This document shows positions 1 through 8,223 of a stretch of DNA of 59,654 bases, one piece after another. Position numbers and translations under genes: made by a program. The notes below the pieces were generated by a model that worked only from the letters and a program-made list of their open reading frames with translations, was not told the DNA's origin and made no database searches. The stretch's first letter is position 1. The number at the start of each line of letters is the position of its first letter. This DNA comes from Bacteroidales bacterium UBA1184 (lineage in GTDB: Bacteria; Bacteroidota; Bacteroidia; Bacteroidales; ML635J-15), in contig DBYO01000010.1 of NCBI GenBank assembly GCA_002310235.1, positions 3,174 to 62,827 of the forward strand. Direction: 5' to 3'.

Positions 1-1281
1 GAAAACACAGAGAGCAACGAAAATTCATCAGGTTTTGCAATAAAGCAGAAGTCGGGCATCAACGACTGGAACTTAAAGCAGGATTTCACTTGGCTTGCAG
101 GACCGAAAAATACGGTAAAGTTCGGGGTGCAATACACCCACCACAAGTTTACGCCCAATACGCTTGCAGCCGAAATTTCCGACACTACGCTCGGTTCCGA
201 CTTCTCGAACAACAACAATCAGTTCGCCCACGAAGTCGGCATTTACATTGGCGACGATTTCAAGATAAACGACCGCTTTACGCTGTATCTGGGTGTGCGC
301 AACTCGTATTTCGTTCAGGTTGGACCATTTACACGCTACATCAAGGACGATTTGCACCAGAATACAATCGATGAAATTCGCTACAAGGACAATCAGCCGG
401 TTGCGTTTTACTGGGATGTTGAGCCTCGCGCGTCGTTCAAGGTTTCGCTTACCGAAAATTCGTCAATCAAGGCTTCGTATATGCGCAATTCGCAGTACAT
501 ACATCTGGCATCCATTTCGGCAACGACCTTGCCGATTGACCTGTGGGTGGCTTGCAGCGATGTAGTGAAGCCGCAGAAGGGGAGTCAGTACGCGCTCGGA
601 TATTTTCAGAACCTGTTCAACGACAAGTTTGAAGGTTCAATCGAGGTTTACTACAAAACTTTGAAAAACCAGATTGAATACATGGACGGTGCTTTGCCTG
701 GCGACGACATTTCCGATAACGCCGACAACTATTTCATTTTCGGCAAGGGCTATTCGTACGGCGTGGAATTTTTCTTCAAGAAGCGTGTGGGACTTTTCAC
801 TGGTTGGATTGGTTACACCTGGTCGAAAACCGACAAGATTTTCGATGATATCGACAATGGAAATCCTTTCCCAGCAAAGTACGACCGTCGCCACGACCTG
901 TCGGTTACCGCCACTTACCAGATTACCGAAAGACTTACCGCATCGGCTGTGTTTGTCTATGCGACAGGAAATACAACGACATTGCCAGTTGCTTCGTATA
1001 TGATTGATGGCGATTATGTAAATGTGTATGGCAAGCGTAATTCGTACCGAATGCCAGCATATCATCGCCTTGACCTTTCGTTGACATGGGATATGAAGAC
1101 GAAAAAGAATTGGAAATCGTCATTGAATTTCTCGATTTACAACGTCTACAACCACAAGAACCCGTATTTCATTTACGTATATAATACTGGAAATGTAAAG
1201 GATGGTACATACAAGACTGTTGCAAAGCAGTTGTCGATTATTCCTATTTTGCCAGCAATTACTTGGAACTTTAAATTTTGA
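1..1281 (+). CDS. TonB-dependent outer-membrane receptor, C-terminal part (5' end outside window)
   Basis: This is the C-terminal ~426 residues of an outer-membrane beta-barrel that imports a nutrient using TonB energy. The frame is open from base 1, so the plug domain and start codon lie upstream. Visible features are alternating aromatic/polar strands typical of a 22-stranded barrel (for example YALGYFQNLF, VEVYYKTLKNQIEY, YGVEFFFKKR), the late DRRHDLSVTATY segment common in SusC/TonB receptors, and a terminal Phe (WNFKF) as used for barrel insertion. The next gene, a DUF4249 lipoprotein, overlaps its stop codon by one base, so the two form an operon. This pairing is common in Bacteroidota. 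The substrate cannot be told from the sequence. Confidence 0.9.
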   Translation, partial: ENTESNENSSGFAIKQKSGINDWNLKQDFTWLAGPKNTVKFGVQYTHHKFTPNTLAAEISDTTLGSDFSNNNNQFAHEVGIYIGDDFKINDRFTLYLGVRNSYFVQVGPFTRYIKDDLHQNTIDEIRYKDNQPVAFYWDVEPRASFKVSLTENSSIKASYMRNSQYIHLASISATTLPIDLWVACSDVVKPQKGSQYALGYFQNLFNDKFEGSIEVYYKTLKNQIEYMDGALPGDDISDNADNYFIFGKGYSYGVEFFFKKRVGLFTGWIGYTWSKTDKIFDDIDNGNPFPAKYDRRHDLSVTATYQITERLTASAVFVYATGNTTTLPVASYMIDGDYVNVYGKRNSYRMPAYHRLDLSLTWDMKTKKNWKSSLNFSIYNVYNHKNPYFIYVYNTGNVKDGTYKTVAKQLSIIPILPAITWNFKF

Positions 1282-2249
1282 TGCCGATGAGAGAAAATTT
1301 GCTTAAGATTTCGATAATTGTCGTGTTGCTGTCGATGGTGGCAATTTCGTCGTGTATCAAGGATATTACGCTCGACTTGCCGCAGTCGGAACCATGTCTG
1401 GTGGTTGATGGCTATGTCGATTTCGATGACTACCCAGTTGTTTTCCTGTCGAAAAGCACCGCATATTTCCAGGAACTCGATTCCAATGCAGTAAACGATT
1501 TGCAAATTAACGACACAAAGGCTACCGTAATCGTTTCCGACGGAAATATTTCCGATACCTTGCAGTACCTTCCGATACAACGCTGGCCCTACAGGTGTTT
1601 CATGGGCACCAAGTTCAAAGGGGAACTCAACCACCGCTACGACCTTAAGGTTCTGTACGAAGGCAAAACATACACCTCGTCGACCTTCATACCTGATACT
1701 ATTCCAATCGATACGGTTTTCCCGACATTTATGACCGATACATTTGCCGTGATGCGTATCAACTGGAGGGATCCGAAGAACCAGAGCAACTACTATACAA
1801 TCCATGTCAAGAACCAGTATCAACCGATGTACTACCGTCCGTATGCGTTGAACCACATCATAAGCGACAAACTTGCCGATGGCGAGGAAATGTCGTTTGC
1901 AATGGTTGCAAAAGGTATGGAGCGAAATGCATATTATGATAATTTTATGACAAAGGAAGAACGTGATTCCATGTACTATAAGCTTGGCGACATATTGTGT
2001 TTCAGTGTGGGCGATTCGGTGTCGCTGAAATTGTCAACAATCGACAATGTGTCGTACAATATTTGGGAATCGTGGTACAGGAACTGGATTACTGACGGCA
2101 ATCCGTTCACAAATCCGGCAACTGTGCGAACCAACATCAATGCTCCCGAAGGCATGGAGGCCAAAGGTTTCTGGATAGGCTACGGATGCAACTATCGTTC
2201 GGTATATTTGTATAGCAAGGATTCCGTTGTGCCGATAGCGAAATTTTAA
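1281..2249 (+). CDS. DUF4249 family outer-membrane lipoprotein
   Basis: A 322-residue exported lipoprotein. The N-terminus has a basic residue, a hydrophobic stretch (ISIIVVLLSMVAISS) and a lipobox Cys at about residue 26, followed by IKDITLDLP and then the LVVDGYV segment that opens DUF4249 domains. These proteins sit next to TonB receptors and are thought to act as surface partners in uptake, although no biochemical role is settled. The ATG at 1281 shares one base with the receptor stop (TGATG). A second ATG two codons on, and a TTG just before, are alternative starts. No terminator follows. The gap to lplA is about 80 bp of low-complexity repeat. Confidence 0.8.
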   Translation: MPMRENLLKISIIVVLLSMVAISSCIKDITLDLPQSEPCLVVDGYVDFDDYPVVFLSKSTAYFQELDSNAVNDLQINDTKATVIVSDGNISDTLQYLPIQRWPYRCFMGTKFKGELNHRYDLKVLYEGKTYTSSTFIPDTIPIDTVFPTFMTDTFAVMRINWRDPKNQSNYYTIHVKNQYQPMYYRPYALNHIISDKLADGEEMSFAMVAKGMERNAYYDNFMTKEERDSMYYKLGDILCFSVGDSVSLKLSTIDNVSYNIWESWYRNWITDGNPFTNPATVRTNINAPEGMEAKGFWIGYGCNYRSVYLYSKDSVVPIAKF

Positions 2250-2256
2250 ATCCTCA

Positions 2257-2329
2257 AATTTTCAAATTATCAAACCATCAAATTATCAAACCAGAAACTT
2301 GAAACTTAGAAACTAAATAATTTTCTTCT
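2257..2329. repeat. AT-rich intergenic repeat, TTTGATAATTTGAAAATT family (inverted copy)
   Basis: The gap before lplA consists of overlapping units such as CAAATTATCAAACC and GAAACTT. Bases 2257-2274 are the exact reverse complement of 19840-19857 upstream of rsfS (18 of 18). Related strings recur at 53660-53690. Function unknown. Confidence 0.6.
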
Positions 2330-3301
2330 ATGCTTTGTATTTTCAACGATTCCAACGATGCATATTTCAACATGGCGGTTGAAGAATATGTGTTCACTCA
2401 TTTTTGCGACGATGTTTTTATGCTTTGGCGTAACGAGCCTGCAATTATCGTGGGACTTTTCCAGAACTCGCTTGCAGAGATAAATCTTGACTATGTAAAC
2501 GAAAAGAAAATAAAGGTGGTACGCCGTCTTACTGGCGGAGGCGCCGTATTCCACGATTTGCAGAACCTTAATTTTACCTTTGTTGAAAGCAATAGCAACG
2601 GCAATTTCCGCACATTCACGCAACCGATTATCGAGGTGCTGAACAATCTTGGCGTAGATGCACGCTTCGAGGGTCGTAACGACCTTATGATCGACGGTCG
2701 CAAGTTTTCGGGAAATGCCCAGTGCGTAAGCAACGGTCGTATGTTGCATCATGGAACATTGTTGTTCGATACAGCCATGACCGATATGTCGAATGCATTG
2801 AAAGTAAACCCGCTGAAGTTCGAGGACAAGGCCGTAAAGTCGGTACGCAAGCGCGTGACAAATATCAGCGAGCACTTGAAATCGCCGATGACGGTTCTTC
2901 AGTTCAGCGACTTGATTATGAAGCATATCATGGATACAAAGCCCAATTGCCGCAAATATGAATTTACCGATGAGGATATTGCTGCGATAACAAAGTTGCG
3001 CGACGAGAAATATTCCACCTGGGAATGGAATTTCGGTCATTCACCAAAGTATTCCTATTCGAAGATGATAAGGACAAAGGGCGGAAATGTCGAGTTGCAT
3101 CTCAATATCGAGAAGGGAATCATTACGGCTGCGAAGATTTACGGTGATTTCTTTGCTAAGCGCGATGTCAGCGATTTCGAGAAATTATTAATTGGTGTGC
3201 GTCACGAAAAGGATGCCGTTGCCGATTTGCTTACGAAGGTAAATCCCGAAGATTATTTTCTCGGAGTAACAAGTGAGGATGTGATTTCGTTGATGTTTTA
3301 A
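2330..3301 (+). CDS. lplA: Lipoate-protein ligase A
   Basis: This cytoplasmic enzyme activates free lipoate with ATP and attaches it to the lysine of lipoyl domains in 2-oxoacid dehydrogenases and GcvH. The 323-residue protein shows the N-terminal NMAVEEY helix, the RRLTGGGAVFHD loop (the conserved RRxxGGGxVxHD lipoyl-AMP site at about residues 64-75), DLMIDGRKFSGNAQ, and the LLFDTAMTDMSNAL segment. The C-terminal accessory domain, from about residue 225, contains WEWNFGHSPKYSY. Length matches the long bacterial LplA type. The ATG at 2330 gives the conventional N-terminus. No obvious operon partner: upstream is a repeat-filled gap and downstream a convergent gene. Confidence 0.93.
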   Translation: MLCIFNDSNDAYFNMAVEEYVFTHFCDDVFMLWRNEPAIIVGLFQNSLAEINLDYVNEKKIKVVRRLTGGGAVFHDLQNLNFTFVESNSNGNFRTFTQPIIEVLNNLGVDARFEGRNDLMIDGRKFSGNAQCVSNGRMLHHGTLLFDTAMTDMSNALKVNPLKFEDKAVKSVRKRVTNISEHLKSPMTVLQFSDLIMKHIMDTKPNCRKYEFTDEDIAAITKLRDEKYSTWEWNFGHSPKYSYSKMIRTKGGNVELHLNIEKGIITAAKIYGDFFAKRDVSDFEKLLIGVRHEKDAVADLLTKVNPEDYFLGVTSEDVISLMF

Positions 3302-3308
3302 ATGGCGA

Positions 3309-3343
3309 ACAGTCTAACAGTCTTGCAGTCTTACAGTCTAACA
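3309..3343. repeat. Short CAGTCTNACAG tandem array
   Basis: Four overlapping copies of an 8-10 base unit (CAGTCTAA, CAGTCTTG, CAGTCTTA, CAGTCTAA) lie just after lplA. A 12-mer from it (3317-3328) recurs inverted at 14994-15005. No coding potential. Confidence 0.55.
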
Positions 3344-3384
3344 GCTTGTTTGCCTTTTAGCATTTCTGCCTTGAACATTGCCCC

Positions 3385-3488
3385 AGAAACTCAGAAACGG
3401 CTTTAGCCCCTGAAACGGCTTTAGCCATAGAAACCTAGCAACCAGAAATAGGCGTTAGCCGAGAAACAAGAAACGGCGTAGCCTTTAT
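3385..3488. repeat. Mini-hairpin repeat array (GAAAC-GGC-N-GCC units)
   Basis: This stretch lies between the convergent lplA and M14 genes and contains at least four copies of AAACGGC(TTTA/GTTA/GTA)GCC or close variants. Each core is a self-complementary GGC/GCC arm pair with a 2-4 base loop. Copies are separated by GAAACC-like linkers. Similar arrays are at 5580, 15010, 16436, 23395 and 56225. Confidence 0.7.
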
Positions 3489-5365
3489 CTGCTTTTCATC
3501 AGAAACGGCAGCACATCCTTGTTGTCGTTCCATATTTTCTGGAATTGGGATATAGGTAGGGGGGATGTACCCAAACCGATTTCGATAGTGGCGGCCTTTA
3601 TGCCTTTAGATGTAGCCCAGTTGCTGCATCCTGTGCCGAAATCCTCCTCCGAATGATATTCGTAGTTGGTGATGTCCTTAAGTCCTTCGGCAAGGTTCTG
3701 ACATTGCTGGCGGAAATCGTCCTTTTGCCCGTATGCCCAGAAAATTTCCTCGCCAGCCGAATGATAGCTTATCAGTGTCACTATGTTTCCTAGCGATTCC
3801 ACAAGTCTTACCAAAGCCTGCGTCTCGAGTTCTGAATGCGCGTTGGCACCTCGGTAGTTTGCGCTGCGGGGCGACTTCAAAAATGTCTTAATATGACGGT
3901 TGACATCGAAGTTCCTGTTCAAGTCAACTCCGAGGGCGTTGCTCTTCCACATTCTTAGGAATGTGTTCAGTTCTGGTCGATTGCGAGCCTTGGGGTTTTC
4001 TGTGTAGTATATCTTCATTATGTTGTCACGGATGTGCGGGTCGCGGATGCTGTCGAGTCCGAATTGAGATATGCAAACTCCATCGGGGTTGAGCATCGGG
4101 ATTATATGAAGTTGGCAGTCTTCGGTCAGTTCCGAATAGCTTGCGCTGTCAAATGTTCCCGACCAGAAGTTTTGTAGGAAATGCTCTGTCTGGCACATCA
4201 CAAGTTGGCTACACATGTATTCGCGTGCGTGTGACGTGGCTTGTACGATGACTTGTCTGCTTGAATTGTCATTGCCGATTATGAGGTCGAAAATAATCCT
4301 TCTGTCGGCGGTTGCACCTAAAGTGTCGATTGTGAGAAGCGAGGGGTATTGTTCCGACAGCCTTTCAATGTCGGCACATAGCTTGTCGTATGAGTAAAGT
4401 TCGCTTATGGTGTCGGTCTCCCATTCGACTTTGTTCCAGTTTGTGCGCAGTATCCCGTTTTCGTCGAAGTAGCACATTTCGCCGTCGGCAGAGAAGTATC
4501 CTGTGACTTTCGTTCCTGAAATGTGGTCGATGAATGTCAGTCCGTCTTCGGTGTTCTTCCAACCGCCGATGTGCAGTTGTCCGCGTTCTATTCCGTGTTC
4601 CTTGCAGTAGCTGTCGAAATCTTCACTGTTGACGAGGAGGCGGAGTACTGCACGGCGTGTGTAGTTCTGCGAAAGCAAGCCGATATAGTGTTCTCTTTCC
4701 CGACCCCTGAGATTTATGACGAGCGCCGATGCAAGGCATTCTACATAAAGAGAGTCGCTTAATGTGTTCATTATTGGGCTGTTGCACACTATATTGTCGG
4801 CGACTGATGCAGCTGTGGCATTGTCGTCGAGCAGGAGGTTGAGTTCTTCGGCTGAGGCCTTTCTGTTGTTGGTGAACGAGAATACACGTTGTGCTAGCAT
4901 TGTCAGTTCGGCGTTTCTGTCCCTATTTTCCAAGACGCCAGCATTTCCACTTTCAATTCCATGCTTGGCGCACAAGCTATGGAAACTTTCGCTGTTGATT
5001 ATGTAGTTGCATACGTATTTACGGCTTATGCCATTTTCAAGGTACGACAATAGCTTGTCGCGCTCCTTTTGTTCGATATGGTTAGGTATTATTGTGAGCA
5101 AGTCGCCTATATATTGGCTGTCGGGTTTGGAATTGCTTTGGGGCAGGTTTGAAAAATCACACAATATTTCGGCTCCTGTTTTCTGTTTTGCTGTAAGTAG
5201 TCTTGTGAGACTGTCGGCAAGTGTGCGCGACGGAATATCACCTGTTGCTATTTTGTGTATTCGTTTTATGAAAAGCTTTGGGTTCTTTGAATCTGCTGCC
5301 ATCGAAGTGAAATGGCAGAGCATTATGAATGCAACTATGAGTATATCACGAATCCTATGCTTCAT
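3485..5365 (-). CDS. Secreted M14 zinc carboxypeptidase with DUF4214-like and cell-wall-binding-like repeats
   Basis: A 626-residue exported metallopeptidase. A signal peptide (residues 1-23, ending SMAA) precedes about 250 residues of helical repeats. The segment with LASALVINLRGREREHYIGL and TRRAVLRLLVNSEDF resembles the DUF4214 consensus. Residues ~270-315 (GGWKNTEDGL, TGYFSADGEMCYFDENGILR) look like the aromatic/glycine repeats of choline-binding modules. The M14 domain fills the C-terminal half: zinc ligands H379 and E382 (SHAREYM), DLNRNFDVN, the third ligand in SYHSAGEE, and the catalytic Glu in ATIEIG. It probably trims peptides or peptidoglycan outside the inner membrane. These N-terminal modules are more usual in Clostridia, so transfer is possible. 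Confidence 0.8.
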   Translation of the reverse strand: MKHRIRDILIVAFIMLCHFTSMAADSKNPKLFIKRIHKIATGDIPSRTLADSLTRLLTAKQKTGAEILCDFSNLPQSNSKPDSQYIGDLLTIIPNHIEQKERDKLLSYLENGISRKYVCNYIINSESFHSLCAKHGIESGNAGVLENRDRNAELTMLAQRVFSFTNNRKASAEELNLLLDDNATAASVADNIVCNSPIMNTLSDSLYVECLASALVINLRGREREHYIGLLSQNYTRRAVLRLLVNSEDFDSYCKEHGIERGQLHIGGWKNTEDGLTFIDHISGTKVTGYFSADGEMCYFDENGILRTNWNKVEWETDTISELYSYDKLCADIERLSEQYPSLLTIDTLGATADRRIIFDLIIGNDNSSRQVIVQATSHAREYMCSQLVMCQTEHFLQNFWSGTFDSASYSELTEDCQLHIIPMLNPDGVCISQFGLDSIRDPHIRDNIMKIYYTENPKARNRPELNTFLRMWKSNALGVDLNRNFDVNRHIKTFLKSPRSANYRGANAHSELETQALVRLVESLGNIVTLISYHSAGEEIFWAYGQKDDFRQQCQNLAEGLKDITNYEYHSEEDFGTGCSNWATSKGIKAATIEIGLGTSPLPISQFQKIWNDNKDVLPFLMKSR

Positions 5366-5485
5366 TCCAATAGAAAGACTTGATTATTCCCTCTTGAAGT
5401 TTTACTTTCATAATCGTATCCCCTTTTAGTCGTTTGCTGTTACTGCGCTTATTCTGCCTTCAATGATGAAATGTCGATTATGGCG

Positions 5486-5493
5486 CAAATATA
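5486..5493 (-). promoter_or_regulatory. Bacteroidota -7 box (TATATTTG) for the M14 gene
   Basis: The minus strand reads TATATTTG here, about 120 bases upstream of the M14 start codon, implying a leader of roughly 110 nt. No clear -33 TTTG was seen. Confidence 0.4.
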
Positions 5494-5579
5494 ATGATTT
5501 TTGAAATACGTATCTTTAATTTGACTAATGTTTTGAAGGGTGCGAATTATATGAAAGTGGAGATGGTGAAATAAGGACT

Positions 5580-5719
5580 TTAAACCTGAAACTTAGAAAC
5601 GCCGCAGGCATTCAAACTTTGAAACTCAGAAACGGCTTTAGCCATAGAAACCTAGAAACGGGCTCAAGCCCATTGAAACGGCGAAGCCATTGAAACCGCG
5701 ATAGCGAGAAACGGCAAAG
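5580..5719. repeat. Mini-hairpin repeat array between divergent genes
   Basis: Contains GAAACGCCGCAGGC, GAAACGGCTTTAGCC, GAAACGGGCTCAAGCCC, GAAACGGCGAAGCC and GAAACCGCGATAGCG in a row, linked by CATAGAAACC or CATT. In several units the changes keep the two arms complementary (GGC/GCC, GGGCT/AGCCC, CGC/GCG), as expected if the hairpin itself is under selection. The rest of the 5366-5857 gap shows nothing recognisable apart from the promoters listed. Confidence 0.7.
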
Positions 5720-5857
5720 TCACATCCATTCAACCTGCCCTCAGCCATCCTCTCCATCTTTGCAGAAATGCTTAGTGTAAATTCCTGGGTGAAAGATTTG
5801 TTGTTAAAATATTCTTTTTGATTTGGTCGTTTAGTATGCTAATCCTCTCCCAAAAAG

Positions 5858-5889
5858 TTGTAGAATAAAAAAATAATTGTGTATTTTTG
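5858..5889 (+). promoter_or_regulatory. Promoter of the AbiH cassette (TTG-N21-TATTTTTG)
   Basis: TTG at 5858-5860 and a -7 box TATTTTTG at 5882-5889 are separated by 21 bases, close to the Bacteroidota sigma factor spacing. Transcription would begin near 5896, so the usable start codon is the ATG at 5919. Confidence 0.6.
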
Positions 5890-5918
5890 TGAAGTATCAA
5901 TATAAGAACAAAAGTAAT

Positions 5919-6887
5919 ATGAATTTATTTAATCCAGAAATAAGAAAATTATATGTCATAGGTAATGGCTTTGATAAACACCATGGTATGAAATGTGGAT
6001 ATTGTGATTTTAAAGAGTGGCTGAAATCTAATCGTAAAAATGTTTATGAAAACTTGATAAGAATATATGGTAATTTGACTGATGATTGGTGGAGCAAATT
6101 TGAGGAAAGTTTGTCGGACTTTGATCCAGACCAATTTCCATCTGAGGTAGCAGGTGCTACTTTTTTTGAATATTTAAGAAAACTTGAGGAACGATATGGA
6201 AAAGAAGGTCGTTCTTTCATGGATGAATATGAGGTGGAAAACAAAACTATAAGCAATCGGCTCAATAGAGCTGCTGCGATAGCCGATTTTGAAATGGGTC
6301 ATTTAAAGAATGATTTATGTAAAGCTTTCGGAGATTGGGCAAAAAAAATAAAAATTCCAGATGCTTCGAAGAGAGATTGTGATTTAGATACTACAGCGTT
6401 ATTCTTTACATTCAACTACACAAGAACTTTAGAAGATTTATATAAGATAGAAGAGGATCTAGTAATACATCTACATGGTTCTGTAGATGATGGAGTTTTT
6501 GTAATAGGACACAACATGTCGGCAAAGGAAATGATGGAACGCGACTTGGATAGATATGCGTATGACAGAGACCCCGATGATGATGAAGGAGAAGACTTCG
6601 CAAGAATTGCAATGTTTAACGCTGCTGAAGAATTTAAAAAACCAGTTTCTGAAATTATCCAAGATCATAGTGCAGACTTTGATTCTTTGAGATGTATAGA
6701 AGAAGTAGAAGTACTTGGCTTTTCTTATTCGCAAATTGATAGGCCTTATTTGGATAGGATAATTAAAGAGACGGGTAAGGATATTAAGGTAAGATTAGGA
6801 TGGCATGATGAGAAAACAGACAAGGACAAGGCAGAATCGTTTGCACGAGAATTGGAATTGAGCAATTATGAATTGATTAAATTCTGA
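5919..6887 (+). CDS. AbiH family phage abortive-infection protein
   Basis: A 322-residue cytoplasmic protein starting MNLFNPEIRK. The hallmark of AbiH is LYVIGNGFDKHHGMKC followed by YCDFKEWL (residues ~10-34). Further family features are FFTFNYTRTLEDLY, the IHLHGSVDDGVFVIGHN block (residues ~185-205) and the late VEVLGFSYSQIDRPYL. In lactococci AbiH blocks phage propagation by an unknown mechanism. The fold is reminiscent of SIR2-like proteins, suggesting nucleotide binding, but that is inference. It is followed after 13 bp by an HNH-ATPase gene and has its own promoter. The coding sequence is much more AT-rich than lplA or cdsA, consistent with recent acquisition. Confidence 0.85.
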   Translation: MNLFNPEIRKLYVIGNGFDKHHGMKCGYCDFKEWLKSNRKNVYENLIRIYGNLTDDWWSKFEESLSDFDPDQFPSEVAGATFFEYLRKLEERYGKEGRSFMDEYEVENKTISNRLNRAAAIADFEMGHLKNDLCKAFGDWAKKIKIPDASKRDCDLDTTALFFTFNYTRTLEDLYKIEEDLVIHLHGSVDDGVFVIGHNMSAKEMMERDLDRYAYDRDPDDDEGEDFARIAMFNAAEEFKKPVSEIIQDHSADFDSLRCIEEVEVLGFSYSQIDRPYLDRIIKETGKDIKVRLGWHDEKTDKDKAESFARELELSNYELIKF

Positions 6888-6900
6888 AAAGTTAAATACT

Positions 6901-8091
6901 ATGTCAAAAAAAATAAGAGCTGATTTTAGTCAGCAGACAAAGAATATAATCGCAGCCAGAGCAGCATATCGTTGTTGTTATCCAAATTGTGAAGCGACAT
7001 TAATTGGTCCTGGCATTGCCCCAAATACTATAGAATGCATAGGAGAATGTGCGCATATATATGCTGCATCAGGGAAAGGCCCTCGCAGTAATCACAATCT
7101 TAGCGATGCTGATTTGAAAAAGCCAGAAAACGGTATATATCTATGTAATAAACACCATACTTTGATTGACAAAGGGAATGGTAAAAAATATCCTGCAGAA
7201 ACATTGATGCTCTACAAACAAATACATGAACACAAAATATCGGAAGAACTTGGGCATACATCTTATCCTCTATTATGGATTAAGAAATTGGTTGTGCGAA
7301 ATAGCCCAATCCTAAAAACAGGCACAACGTATGATTTTACAAAGTGCTCTATCATCAGTGGTAATAATGGTGTCGGAAAATCTGTTTTAATTGAGTATGT
7401 TTATACCGCTTTGACAGGAAAATGTTTGTCTCGTATGGAGAAATCGTATGTGGAGTTATGCATAGAGATGTCAAATCCAATATGGCAAACTGTATTATGT
7501 ACAATTGACAATGGAATTGTTAAATATAAAGTAGGGGATCAAGAATTATATTTTTGTCCTTTCTCAATTGATGTGATTTTTCTGAGGGACTGTACTTATA
7601 GTATAAAAGGAGATATGATCAATTGGATTCGTGCTCAATTAGATAAGGATAGAAGATTTGTGAAAGCACTTATATGTGGAGCAGACCTTTCTGATAGTTA
7701 TGTCGTGAAAAAGGCAAGTATGGAGACTATAAGAAAAGAGCCATATGAAACGATAAAAGTAAAACTTCAAAAGAATGATGATATAGACGAAAATTGCAAC
7801 TGGAGTTTTGAACAGTTCTCTAGAACAGAAACATATAGCGTGGTTTTTGATTTGGTTGTTGGATATATGAGAAAGGTTTCTCGTTATAAGAACACACTTT
7901 TTTTATGTGACTGGACAAACATCAATACCTTTTGTGGTGATTTGATGAATCATTATTTCAAATTATTCCATAATTCTAGTAATTATTTTCAAACCATTGT
8001 TACTATGCATACATTATGGAAAAATGTGGATTGGTCTGGATGGAATATGATTAAAATGACAAAAGAAGATAATTTGGATGTTAAATATTAG
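6901..8091 (+). CDS. HNH-like zinc domain fused to an ABC/SMC-type ATPase, probable defence protein
   Basis: A 396-residue protein. Residues ~20-100 form an HNH-like treble-clef (YRCCYPNCEATLIG, CAHIYAASGKGPRSNHNLS, ENGIYLCNKHHTLID) of the type found at the N-terminus of many defence ATPases. A Walker A follows near residues 155-163 (SGNNGVGKS). QFSRTETYSVVFDLVV may stand for the ABC signature, and LFLCDW for Walker B with Trp in place of the catalytic Glu. TIVTMHTLW could be the H-loop. The ATPase is compact, without the long coiled coil of SMC proteins. It shares the AbiH transcript and AT-rich composition. It may cut DNA or RNA on phage sensing, but the altered Walker B argues for slow or absent ATP hydrolysis. 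Confidence 0.65.
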   Translation: MSKKIRADFSQQTKNIIAARAAYRCCYPNCEATLIGPGIAPNTIECIGECAHIYAASGKGPRSNHNLSDADLKKPENGIYLCNKHHTLIDKGNGKKYPAETLMLYKQIHEHKISEELGHTSYPLLWIKKLVVRNSPILKTGTTYDFTKCSIISGNNGVGKSVLIEYVYTALTGKCLSRMEKSYVELCIEMSNPIWQTVLCTIDNGIVKYKVGDQELYFCPFSIDVIFLRDCTYSIKGDMINWIRAQLDKDRRFVKALICGADLSDSYVVKKASMETIRKEPYETIKVKLQKNDDIDENCNWSFEQFSRTETYSVVFDLVVGYMRKVSRYKNTLFLCDWTNINTFCGDLMNHYFKLFHNSSNYFQTIVTMHTLWKNVDWSGWNMIKMTKEDNLDVKY

Positions 8092-8168
8092 AATATTAAT
8101 GAATAATGTTATCTAAAAAGGGGTATATATCTATTTCAACTCTATCATTAAAGTAATTCATATATAGC

Positions 8169-8199
8169 AAAAAATCGGCGTAAGCTTTTGCCTACGCCG
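8169..8199 (-). terminator. Rho-independent terminator of the 8224-12348 operon
   Basis: On the minus strand CGGCGTAGGC and GCTTACGCCG pair (one mismatch) around a 4-base loop and are followed directly by ATTTTTTG. It lies 24 bases past the last stop of the operon. Confidence 0.8.
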
Positions 8200-8223
8200 C
8201 ACATTATTCCTTTTGTTTACTCA

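Noticed and set aside
637..1065. 142-codon frame antisense to the TonB receptor
   Set aside because: Shadow frame within a clear beta-barrel coding sequence.
5771..5824. 17-codon frame before the AbiH promoter
   Set aside because: Too short, no motif, and lies upstream of the promoter elements.
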